This document shows positions 1-7,414 of a stretch of 33,789 nt of DNA, one piece after another (within the stretch, counting starts at the first letter, position 1; each line of letters opens with the position of its first letter). The DNA comes from Planctomycetota bacterium (GTDB lineage: Bacteria; Planctomycetota; Planctomycetia; Pirellulales; Pirellulaceae). The notes under the pieces were generated by a model, which was given only the letters and a program-made list of their open reading frames with translations, did no database searches and was not told the origin of the DNA. The DNA is taken from contig QWPJ01000115.1 in NCBI GenBank assembly GCA_003671195.1, forward strand, positions 1 through 33,789, read 5' to 3'. A program made the position numbers and the translations under genes.

Positions 1-2820
1 ATCGACGCTCAAGTTCGGATCGGCACCATCGAAAAGCCCCAAATAAGGATGCTTGCGGTTCCGCTGCTGCATCAAATAAACACTTCGATGCGCCGATTCA
101 TAGACGGCATGAAACGGATTGTGGATCGTAAAAGCCCAAGTATCGACCGACGGAAACGGATGCTCCTTGGGTACCCCTCGATCGAGCAACCCGCTGACAC
201 TCAAAATCGAATCCCGCAAGGTCTCGGCATCCATCGGACGCTTGACGCTGCGCCACAACCAACGGTTTCCAGGATCAAGCTGCCCACCCTTGCTCACCCG
301 ATCGATGTCCTCTGGAGCGGCGACTTGGCTCGTCAAATGGTAAGTCCTCGATAGAACGATCCAACGATGCAACTGCCGCACGTCCCAGCCACTCTCGATG
401 AATCGCAGGGACAAGTAATCGAGCAACTCCGGATGCGATGGGGCCTGACCCCGGACTCCAAAGTCGCTCGTCGTGGGCACTAGACCCTGTCCAAAGTGCC
501 AATGCCAAACCCGGTTGACAAAAACTCGCGATGCAAGCGGATTCTTCGGATCGCTCAACCAGTAAGCCAACTCGCGCCGACCGCTCTCGGCATGGTCCCG
601 GGGAACCAATTGCCCTCCCAAAACCGAAAGGAACCGACGGGGCACCTCGTCGGAGGTTTTGCTCGGCTCGCCTCGCAATTGGATCCTCGCATCGGTGGGC
701 TTGGATTCGCTGACCCCATAAGCCACCCCATAGAGGACCTCGGCTGCGATGGCCGCCCGCTGAGTCTGGAGCTCCTTGTCCTGCTTATCGAGACTGGCAA
801 AGAGCTCCTGGCTCGCAGGGCTCCTTGAGGGACGCTCAAGAGCCGGCGAACCGAACGCAGCAAAAGGCTCGGTATGAATCCCTAGGTTATCGAGATCTCG
901 GGCCAATACTCCATCGCCGATATGACCAAAACCATCGCAGATGAACGTGTCTGCATGGCGATCCCAAGTCGCACTCACCGGAGTCTTGGGGATCGTCGCT
1001 TCAAACCGATCCCCATAGAGACCGCCTGACCAAGTCATGTCGCTCGGATCGAGCTTCAATTGCAAGTGATACCATTGGCCCACCTCCAAGGCCGAGACCA
1101 CCTTCCACTCCCCTGCGCTCTTGATCGCAAAAGCGTCCTTGGAAATGCTGCACTCCAGTGCGATCGACTCGATCACGCCTCGGCCAAGGTACAATCGACA
1201 AGAGCCTTGCGTCGACTCAGGGACCCGAAAGTCGAGCGCAAAGTAAAGCGGACGATCGGTCAACTTAAGCTTGCGATCCAATACGTAGCGAACACCCTCA
1301 AAAGGGGTCCCAGCCCCGACCCGCACACCGCGCGTCCCTTGTCCAAACACATGCGCATAGGGACTTTGAGATTCGGACAAAACCGCATTCGGGCCAGCCG
1401 ACAACCAAGCCTTCGTCGGGGGTTTACCGACCTCCTGAGCCTCTAAATCCAGATCGATTCCACCGGCGTGGTAACTCGGATCCAACTCCATGCGTTCGGC
1501 TCGGGCTTTCTCCATCTCCTGATCGATCGAGCGCAATCGATCGGTCCTGTGTTGCTCTAATCGAGCGACTTGCTCGGGAGGAGCCAAGGCTGGAAAATTC
1601 GCAGGACGCTTTTGCTCCTCCCCCCCGGGGAAAGCCCATAACGTGCTTTGCATAATCCCATACAAAGCGTAGTAATCCTGCACCGTGATCGGATCGTACT
1701 TGTGGTCATGGCAGCGGGCACAGCCGATCGAAAGTCCCAGAAAGGATCTCCCGATCGAATCGATCGCGTCGGCGAAATCCAAATGCTGAAAATCTGCGTT
1801 CGGCGCGTATCCATACCTTTTGCCAATCGCCAAAAAACCGGTCGCTGTCACCAAGTCTGCATAAGCCTCAAGACGTGCCGGTCCATCCGCTGCGTCGGAC
1901 GACCTGGCCAAGTCCCTTGCAAACAGATCGCCTGCGATCTGCTCACGCAGGAATTGATCCCAAGGCTTGTTGGCATAGATTGAACGGATCACCCAGTCAC
2001 GGTACCGGTACGCTTCACGGACCGGATAGTCGGCCCCATCCCCAGCCGTGTCCGAATACCGAGCCACATCGAGCCAATGGCGTCCGTAACGCTCCGCATG
2101 CTCATGGGATTCAAGCAATCGGTCGACCAACCGCGCGTCGGCTTGCGGGGACTCGTCTGCTAGATACTCTCGAATCTGATCAGGGGTCGGCACAAGCCCC
2201 GTTAAATCCAAGGTCACGCGGCGAATCCACTCCCGTTTGCTGGCTGTCGATACCGGCCCGAGACCCTGGGCTTCAAGCCCAGCGACGACGAATCGATCGA
2301 TCGGATTCCATACCCATTGGTCATGCACTACCTCAGGAGGCTCGTGCGATCCGAGCGGTTGAAAGGACCACCACGATCGGACCTCCTCGGCACGCATCCC
2401 ACCGATCCGCTCGGCCGACTTGCGCGGATCGAAAGCCCCCTGCATGACCCAAGCCTCCAGGTCCCGGATCTGCGACTCGGTCAACGATAAACCGCTATCG
2501 GCCGGTGGCATCGGACTGTGCCCCTGAGCGCGAACCGCTCGAATGAGCAAACTCTCCTCGGGATTCCCCGGAACGATCGCCGGTCCGGAATCCCCCCCGA
2601 GCTTCCAACCATCGGCCGAATCCAAAACCAAACCCCCGCTAGACTTCTGCGTCGATAGCGAATGGCAAATCTCGCAATGGTCGACCAAAATCGGCCGGAT
2701 GCGGGCTTCGAAAAAATCGCTCTGTGTCTCCTGCCCTTTTGCGATTGGGCTGAGTCCCCCCACCACCAGAGGGACCACGCAGCAGGAGGCTCGAAAGAAC
2801 CGACAAAACAGATCGCACAT
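1..2820 (-). CDS. PSD1-type protein (PSCyt1, DUF1549, DUF1553), 3' end beyond window
   Basis: The reading frame stays open from the ATG at 2820 to the first base of the window, giving 940 residues with the C-terminus missing. An N-terminal hydrophobic stretch (about residues 10-29) looks like a signal peptide. A cytochrome-like CEICH heme motif follows at residues 49-53 (PSCyt1 region). A DUF1549 region ends with the family motif CARCHDHKYDP near residue 366. A middle segment (about 390-640) has the look of a LamG/concanavalin-like beta-sandwich insert. The DUF1553 region begins near residue 690 (SRVFVNRVWHWHFG and onward). Such proteins are very abundant in planctomycetes, are predicted to be exported, and are usually paired with a DUF1501 protein, which would lie off the left edge. 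Their biochemical role is not established; links to polysaccharide breakdown are suggested in the field. The Shine-Dalgarno signal is weak. Family assignment is secure; function is not. Confidence 0.93.
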   Translation of the reverse strand, partial: MCDLFCRFFRASCCVVPLVVGGLSPIAKGQETQSDFFEARIRPILVDHCEICHSLSTQKSSGGLVLDSADGWKLGGDSGPAIVPGNPEESLLIRAVRAQGHSPMPPADSGLSLTESQIRDLEAWVMQGAFDPRKSAERIGGMRAEEVRSWWSFQPLGSHEPPEVVHDQWVWNPIDRFVVAGLEAQGLGPVSTASKREWIRRVTLDLTGLVPTPDQIREYLADESPQADARLVDRLLESHEHAERYGRHWLDVARYSDTAGDGADYPVREAYRYRDWVIRSIYANKPWDQFLREQIAGDLFARDLARSSDAADGPARLEAYADLVTATGFLAIGKRYGYAPNADFQHLDFADAIDSIGRSFLGLSIGCARCHDHKYDPITVQDYYALYGIMQSTLWAFPGGEEQKRPANFPALAPPEQVARLEQHRTDRLRSIDQEMEKARAERMELDPSYHAGGIDLDLEAQEVGKPPTKAWLSAGPNAVLSESQSPYAHVFGQGTRGVRVGAGTPFEGVRYVLDRKLKLTDRPLYFALDFRVPESTQGSCRLYLGRGVIESIALECSISKDAFAIKSAGEWKVVSALEVGQWYHLQLKLDPSDMTWSGGLYGDRFEATIPKTPVSATWDRHADTFICDGFGHIGDGVLARDLDNLGIHTEPFAAFGSPALERPSRSPASQELFASLDKQDKELQTQRAAIAAEVLYGVAYGVSESKPTDARIQLRGEPSKTSDEVPRRFLSVLGGQLVPRDHAESGRRELAYWLSDPKNPLASRVFVNRVWHWHFGQGLVPTTSDFGVRGQAPSHPELLDYLSLRFIESGWDVRQLHRWIVLSRTYHLTSQVAAPEDIDRVSKGGQLDPGNRWLWRSVKRPMDAETLRDSILSVSGLLDRGVPKEHPFPSVDTWAFTIHNPFHAVYESAHRSVYLMQQRNRKHPYLGLFDGADPNLSVD

Positions 2821-3095
2821 GGAGTGATACCTAGGGTTCCAAAACCGGGGATGCCGTAATGGCCAGATGTAAGGAAATTCAGTGTAGATCGATTGTCCCC
2901 AATCGATCCTCCGGAGTGTCACAGCGTAAATCGTCCAATATACTCCAGCCGCCACGAATTGCCGCCATGGCATCAAAGCCTCCTTGCCAGCGGCCTTGCA
3001 AAACCTCCGATCGCAAACCTGAGCCCAATCGTTACAGATTGCCTAATGCGAAGCCCCCCAGCTTGCCGATGTGCTCGATACAACGGGGGTAGGCG
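2821..3095. other. divergent intergenic region, no gene seen
   Basis: This 275-bp gap separates the leftward PSD1 gene from the rightward lipoprotein gene and should hold both promoters. Short open frames here have no recognisable protein features and overlap each other. No convincing promoter hexamers, hairpins or repeats were found by eye. Confidence 0.5.
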
Positions 3096-4412
3096 ATGAG
3101 CGGGCTGGAAAACGCGAAGAAAAACGTCGATACCCCCTGGCGATCCCTTAGGAGCTACCGGCGGATCTTGGCGCTCGGTGGACTGTGCATCCTAGCTTTC
3201 TTCGGGGCTTTCCTCGGGTGCGGCTTTGGTCCACGTTCGCTCGTCCAAACCCGACTTCAGTACAATGAAGCGGTCAAGACGACTTCCGAGGAGCAGTTCC
3301 TCTTGAATATCGTCCGCCTGCGATACACCAACACCCCGAGCAGCCTGGCGATCTCCAACATCGCCGACCAACAGGAGCTCGCTTCGGAATTGCAAGCCAT
3401 CCCGTTTTTTTTGGCCGGCGCGGCCGATGGATTCCGATCCCAGGCCCTGCCCCAAGCCTCCTTGTCCCGGGCCTCTCGCCCCACGCTCAGCTACACCCCT
3501 TTGGATGACGAGGAATACACTCGAAGGCTCTTTACCCCCATCTCCCTGAACGGAGCATTTTATCTCTCGCGAACCACTTGGCCCATCGCGACGGTGTTTC
3601 GACTCTACCTGGAAAATCTCAACTGGATCTCCAACGCCGAGACCGCAAGTGGCCCGACTCCCAAATGCGCTCCGGACTACGCCCAGTTCCTCGAAGGGAT
3701 CCACGCTCTGCAGGAATTGCAAGATGCCCAACTCGTTCAATTGTTCATCGATCCGCAGGAGGAGATTGTTGCGGGCCCGTTTCCAGACCCGCCCAATGCT
3801 CCAGACCTTGCGATCAAAGCCGTCGAAATGGAACTTGAGGTCCGCAAGGAATCCCAAGGTTTCAGCCTGATCCGAAAAACGAACCAGCCGATGCTAGCGA
3901 TCGATCCGAGTGCGAAACTCAATCCCGCATGGGATACCTTCTGCAGGTGCTTCCATGTTGACCCCGAGGCCAGCACCCTGAAGATCACGACTGAGGAATT
4001 GCCACCATTTTCCGACGCGAACGGCCCAAGGCTCAAATTGCTCGATCTTGAAACCCGCTCGCTTCTGCAAGCCCTCTTCTTTGTCTCGCACGGTATCGAT
4101 GTTCCCAGCGAACATATCGCCGATGGAAAAGTCCCAATGACATGCAACCCCGATGGGACCTCGTTCGATTGGCGACAGGTCATGGACGGACTCTTCCGCG
4201 TTCACTGCGTGAAATCGAAGAAGCGACCCGAGGAAGCTTACGTGGCCGTCCGCTACGAAGACCACTGGTATTACATCGATCATCGAGACCGAGATACGAA
4301 GGCCACGTTCGCCTTGCTGCTAGAGGTCTCACGACTCGAGTTGCAGTCGTACGAATCGGACGCTCCGCTCCTGACAATCCCCTTGGGACGCTACGGCCAA
4401 GTCCGAAAGTAG
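3096..4412 (+). CDS. predicted lipoprotein of unknown function
   Basis: The protein has 438 residues. A positively charged N-terminus is followed by a hydrophobic segment (about residues 24-41) that ends in a lipobox-like FLGC with Cys42, so it is probably a lipidated envelope protein. Just after it comes a conserved-looking stretch, RLQYNEAVKTTSEEQFLLNI (about 53-72), then VRLRY; I recall similar N-terminal sequences in uncharacterised bacterial lipoproteins but can give no family name. The remainder looks soluble, with a tyrosine-rich stretch near the C-terminus (AVRYEDHWYYIDHRD). The ATG at 3096 is preceded by a G-rich stretch and TAGG at usable spacing. The gene converges on the MerR-like gene, and a REP-like repeat fills the 97-bp gap between them. 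The call of a real gene is strong; the function is unknown. Confidence 0.85.
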   Translation: MSGLENAKKNVDTPWRSLRSYRRILALGGLCILAFFGAFLGCGFGPRSLVQTRLQYNEAVKTTSEEQFLLNIVRLRYTNTPSSLAISNIADQQELASELQAIPFFLAGAADGFRSQALPQASLSRASRPTLSYTPLDDEEYTRRLFTPISLNGAFYLSRTTWPIATVFRLYLENLNWISNAETASGPTPKCAPDYAQFLEGIHALQELQDAQLVQLFIDPQEEIVAGPFPDPPNAPDLAIKAVEMELEVRKESQGFSLIRKTNQPMLAIDPSAKLNPAWDTFCRCFHVDPEASTLKITTEELPPFSDANGPRLKLLDLETRSLLQALFFVSHGIDVPSEHIADGKVPMTCNPDGTSFDWRQVMDGLFRVHCVKSKKRPEEAYVAVRYEDHWYYIDHRDRDTKATFALLLEVSRLELQSYESDAPLLTIPLGRYGQVRK

Positions 4413-4496
4413 CCGCGAACTGCCTCGATCAACGATCGGCATCGCCGCAGTTCAAACAGCCATCGAATACGAGTACGACGAAATCCGATACGAAGC
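4408..4496 (-). repeat. REP-like dispersed repeat, copy A
   Basis: From the stop codon of the upstream gene to the end of the convergent gene lies a sequence also found, in inverted orientation, at 21479-21603. Shared blocks include CGCCTCGATCAACGATCGGC (one mismatch here), CAGCCATCGA and GAGTACGACGAAATCCGAT. By eye about 75 of 85 alignable positions match; the other copy carries about 36 extra bases of gagtac-type sequence. Its position between two convergent genes fits a REP-type element that may act as a terminator or 3'-end stabiliser. Confidence 0.75.
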
Positions 4497-4509
4497 ATTC
4501 CACTGGGAA

Positions 4510-5463
4510 TCAGTGCGCGATCAGGCTCCGTGCGAGCGTCGAGAGTTGACGCATGCTATCGCAGTGAGCCGAGAACTGCATCCTGCGACGCAGCGATTCG
4601 CTCAAGGACCTACCTCCGACGACCAACATCGTCCCTTGGGGCAAACCTTGTGAGAATGGCTCAAAGCGCTCGAGGAAGGCTTCTTCGGACTCCACATGCG
4701 ACACGCTCAACCAAAAGATCTTCGGACGATACTTCTCAATCGCAGAAGCCATGGACGAAAAGGGAACTCCGGAGCCCAAGCTGATCGTGCGCCAGCCTGC
4801 TTCGCGAAAAATCATCTCGATGAGTTGGTTGGCGACTTGGTAATTGTCCCCTTCACAAGTCCCCCCCATCGCTAGGGGAGCGTCATTTCCCGGATCGAGG
4901 ATCAAACGACGAAGCTCATGAATCAATCGGATGGAAATCTCACATCCGCGCCGCTCCTGATAAACATCCGCTCTTCCGCAGGCCCACATCTGGCCGATGA
5001 CTCGAAACGTAGGCGCCATCAAATCGTCAGCCACGCTGGCCATGTTTCCATGGATCGCATACCAAGAACTGATCACCTTGCGACACTGCGTCTCGTCGCC
5101 GGCCAATAGAGCTCTTTCAAATTGTGACTGCAGGAACGAGGCGTTGGCAATCGAGGGATCCTCTCCAGACCGTTCGGCCTGCAAGCTCAACTCTTCGATC
5201 GCATCCCGAGCGATTTGGCGGGAATCATCCAACCGCGAAACATCCTTGCCAGGATCACTCAGCCCGATCGCAGACGGATCGACGATCCGGCGATTGGTCG
5301 ACTCGAGAAACTCCATGAGATGTTCGAGGGGAATCCGACGATGACCTCCGTAGGTTCGATCCGTTCGGATCACGCCGCGATCGCACCAGCGCTTCACCGA
5401 AGACTCGCTGACTTGAAGTGCCTGGGCCACCTGCTTAGGACTGAAATTGTGCTCCAAATTCAT
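4510..5463 (-). CDS. MerR-type HTH regulator with degenerate B12-binding-like domain
   Basis: The protein has 317 residues. Residues 7-50 form a MerR-like helix-turn-helix (FSPKQVAQALQVSESSVKRW, then the YGGHRRIP wing). A helical region resembling the B12-binding cap domain follows (about 105-190), then a Rossmann-like B12-binding fold (about 195-317). In cobalamin photoreceptors of the CarH/LitR type the cap carries W-x9-E-H and the Rossmann domain D-x-H-x-x-G. Here they read W160-x9-E170-R171 and D206-N-Y208-Q-V-A211, so both key histidines are gone. The domain may sense something else or act only as an oligomerisation module. I chose the ATG at 5463 because the helix-turn-helix begins right after it; an upstream in-frame start (5826) would add a sequence without protein-like character. 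It is divergent from a sigma factor gene. Confidence 0.88.
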   Translation of the reverse strand: MNLEHNFSPKQVAQALQVSESSVKRWCDRGVIRTDRTYGGHRRIPLEHLMEFLESTNRRIVDPSAIGLSDPGKDVSRLDDSRQIARDAIEELSLQAERSGEDPSIANASFLQSQFERALLAGDETQCRKVISSWYAIHGNMASVADDLMAPTFRVIGQMWACGRADVYQERRGCEISIRLIHELRRLILDPGNDAPLAMGGTCEGDNYQVANQLIEMIFREAGWRTISLGSGVPFSSMASAIEKYRPKIFWLSVSHVESEEAFLERFEPFSQGLPQGTMLVVGGRSLSESLRRRMQFSAHCDSMRQLSTLARSLIAH

Positions 5464-5467
5464 CGTC

Positions 5468-5491
5468 GTGACACGGCCTAGACCGTGTGAC
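5468..5491. promoter_or_regulatory. 24-bp inverted repeat next to the regulator start codon
   Basis: Left arm GTGACACGG (5468-5476) and right arm CCGTGTGAC (5483-5491) are inverted copies with one mismatch, separated by the six bases CCTAGA. The element ends four bases before the start codon of the MerR-like gene. It could be an autoregulatory operator or, in the mRNA, a hairpin over the ribosome-binding region. Confidence 0.5.
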
Positions 5492-5901
5492 CTTTCCTTT
5501 CGAGCCCCGCCTCGGCGAAGACTCTTAATCCAAACTCGAACCTCGAATCGAACCTCGGAATATCCATACGACTCAACCCTACCGAATCTATCCCCTGCAA
5601 TTTCCCACGTGCTATTGTCCAGGTCTGTCAATCGTTCGGCGTGCTTTTCGCACGGCCAATCGGACCTCGATGACCCCCAAATTCTCTCTGAACGAACCGA
5701 TCGCTGGAAGAGCCGGACAAATTCGTTCATCGATTCGTTCACTCGTCCGTTCTGTAGCGACCAGAAGGCCGAGCAGGACGGTCGTTTTGAACGTATTGAA
5801 CGAACCTGCCGAAGAGAAACGTTCAAGCAAAATCGTTCAGGTCGGTCAGGCTAACTCAGATCGCCCAGGAGCTTTGCAACCCTTGCGTTCATCGACTGCC
5901 G

Positions 5902-5930
5902 TTGACCAATCGGATGGGGAATTGTAGCGT
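5902..5930 (+). promoter_or_regulatory. weak candidate promoter for the sigma factor gene
   Basis: TTGACC at 5902-5907 and TAGCGT at 5925-5930 are separated by 17 bases. The first hexamer is a good -35 match, the second a poor -10 match (three of six). Transcription would begin near 5937, between the upstream TGAACG sites and the terminator-like hairpin. The call is speculative. Confidence 0.22.
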
Positions 5931-5958
5931 TCCCAAGGAAAAAACCTCTAGCAAACTA

Positions 5959-5991
5959 GGGAAACTTGCGGTTTTCCCCCCTCTTTTTTTT
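5959..5991 (+). terminator. terminator-like hairpin with T-tract in the sigma gene leader
   Basis: GGGAAA (5959-5964) can pair with TTTCCC (5973-5978); a short C-rich spacer and a run of eight T (5984-5991) follow. The orientation suits the + strand only. No + strand gene ends just upstream, so it would act as an attenuator in the sigma factor leader or as the end of a small RNA. Confidence 0.45.
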
Positions 5992-6156
5992 CTTCAAAGC
6001 ATTATCCGAAAAATCGGCCCCTGCATGTTGCGACGACCAAAAAAGAACGATATAACGATTGCGAATGAACGATTTGAACGAATTTAGTTATCGCTCGGCC
6101 GACGTTTCGGTCAAAGAAGCATCATCCGCATCCTCAAAAGTTCATCCCGAAAGTCG

Positions 6157-7398
6157 ATGAAAGGTTTTACGATGGTCAAGCTGCTCGAAAAAACAGCCCC
6201 CAAGAAGTCCAAAATCACCCGCGCCACTTCAATGGCACCGGCAGCAAAGATCACCAAGAAGAAACCTGCGACGATCCCCTCGATCCAAAACCCTCCCGCA
6301 GACCAGTCTCCTGCGGGAGATCCAATTCCCAATGCAGTCAGGAACCCCGTTGCTCTCAGGCCGTCCGGGTTGCCCAAGACCTTTCGGACCAAAGAGCTCG
6401 AAGCCTCGTTTGTCCACTACTGCCAATTGATCTGCCCTGAGACCAAAACGCCCGAAGAAACGGCATTGAGCGTCAAATCGCTCCTGGCCAACGATATCGA
6501 CTTCATGGGCAACGCCGATTTCTCGACTTCTGATCTCGAGGCGGGTCTCTTTGCCGACAACCGACTCTTGCCCATTTCCTCCGACGACCTGCGCCGGGTT
6601 AAAACCCCTGACCTGCCGGCCCACTTGGCTCGATTATGCGAAACCAAACTCCTGACTCCAGAGGAAGAGGTCGAGACGTTCCGACGCATGAATTTTCTGA
6701 GATTCAAAGCCAACGAACTCCGCTTGGAACTCAAGTCCCAGACCCAAATCCAAAGTGCGAAATCCCGCACGACCAAGTCCGCTGTCGAAAAGAACCGAGC
6801 CACGAACGGTTGGACCGTCCGCCGCATCGAATCGCTCCTCCGGGCCGCCGATTGGTACCGCGATCGGCTCGTCAAGTCGAACATGCGACTGGTGATCTCC
6901 ATCGTCAAAAAATTCGTCAACAGCCACAACGCCTTCGATGACCTATTGAGCGATGGAATCGTCGCCCTGATGCGAGCCGTCGACAAATTCGACGTCGCTC
7001 TTGGATTCCGATTCAGCACCTACGCAACTCAGGTCGTCCGTCGCAACTCCTATCGCCGTGTGATGGAAAATCAAAAGGAACGGCAACGCATCACCCTGAG
7101 CGTCCACGATTCTGGGGTCGACATCAGCGACGAACATCGCGCCTCTGGAATGAGCGAAATCCGCTGGGAAGCCTTGCGAGGAAGACTCTCGAGCATGCTC
7201 GATCGGCTCGACCGCCGAGAGAAACTCATCGTTCGGGCACGCTTCTCCCTCGGGGGCCACCGCCGAGTCCAAACCCTTCAGAAACTCGCAGATCGACTCG
7301 GTGTTTCCAAAGAACGAATCCGCCAACTCGAAAAACGTGCTCTCGATAAACTCCGCGATATGGCCGATGTCTCTCCGATTCCTGAATCGGACCTCTAA
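6157..7398 (+). CDS. sigma-70 family RNA polymerase sigma factor lacking region 3
   Basis: The protein has 413 residues. The N-terminus (1-75) is low in complexity and rich in Lys, Ala and Pro. A region 1.2-like segment lies near 151-190 (HLARLCETKLLTPEEEVETF). Region 2 spans about 240-305, with NMRLVISIVKKF, DLLSDGIVALMRAVDKFD and FRFSTYATQVVRRN for core binding and -10 recognition. Region 4 (about 350-402) has a helix-turn-helix ending LGVSKERIRQLEKRALDKLR. The linker between regions 2 and 4 is too short for a region 3 domain. It thus resembles an alternative sigma factor with region 1.2, not a primary one or an ECF factor. An in-frame ATG at 6172 has a better ribosome-binding site (GAAAGG, seven bases upstream) and may be the true start. 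The neighbouring MerR-like regulator is divergent and probably connected. Confidence 0.9.
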   Translation: MKGFTMVKLLEKTAPKKSKITRATSMAPAAKITKKKPATIPSIQNPPADQSPAGDPIPNAVRNPVALRPSGLPKTFRTKELEASFVHYCQLICPETKTPEETALSVKSLLANDIDFMGNADFSTSDLEAGLFADNRLLPISSDDLRRVKTPDLPAHLARLCETKLLTPEEEVETFRRMNFLRFKANELRLELKSQTQIQSAKSRTTKSAVEKNRATNGWTVRRIESLLRAADWYRDRLVKSNMRLVISIVKKFVNSHNAFDDLLSDGIVALMRAVDKFDVALGFRFSTYATQVVRRNSYRRVMENQKERQRITLSVHDSGVDISDEHRASGMSEIRWEALRGRLSSMLDRLDRREKLIVRARFSLGGHRRVQTLQKLADRLGVSKERIRQLEKRALDKLRDMADVSPIPESDL

Positions 7399-7414
7399 GC
7401 CATAACGCAACCGC

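Larger units (their letters stand above)
5689..6080. promoter_or_regulatory. cluster of ten TGAACG motifs, candidate operator array
   Basis: TGAACG occurs on the + strand at 5689, 5788, 5797, 6066 and 6075. Its complement CGTTCA occurs at 5724, 5736, 5820, 5834 and 5886. Seven of the ten continue as TGAACGA, giving a rough consensus TGAACGA(A/T). Same-strand pairs are spaced 9 bp (5788/5797 and 6066/6075), 12 bp (5724/5736) and 14 bp (5820/5834). About 0.2 copies of a hexamer would be expected on both strands in this length. The array lies between a DNA-binding regulator and a sigma factor gene, so a role as binding sites is likely; which protein binds is inference. Confidence 0.6.
5464..6156. 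other. 693-bp non-coding regulatory region between regulator and sigma factor
   Basis: No plausible gene lies in this stretch; the open frames here are arginine- and serine-rich overlap frames. It contains an inverted repeat at the regulator start (5468-5491), a dense set of TGAACG/CGTTCA motifs (5689-6080), a possible -35/-10 pair (5902-5930) and a terminator-like hairpin with a T-tract (5959-5991). These are listed separately. Confidence 0.7.

Noticed and set aside
3192-3857. Leftward 221-residue open frame opposite the lipoprotein gene
   Set aside because: It lies wholly inside the lipoprotein gene and has no signal, domain or start site features.
4501-4515. CACTG/CAGTG inverted arms at the end of the MerR-like gene
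   Set aside because: Five-base arms occur by chance at this frequency and there is no T-tract.
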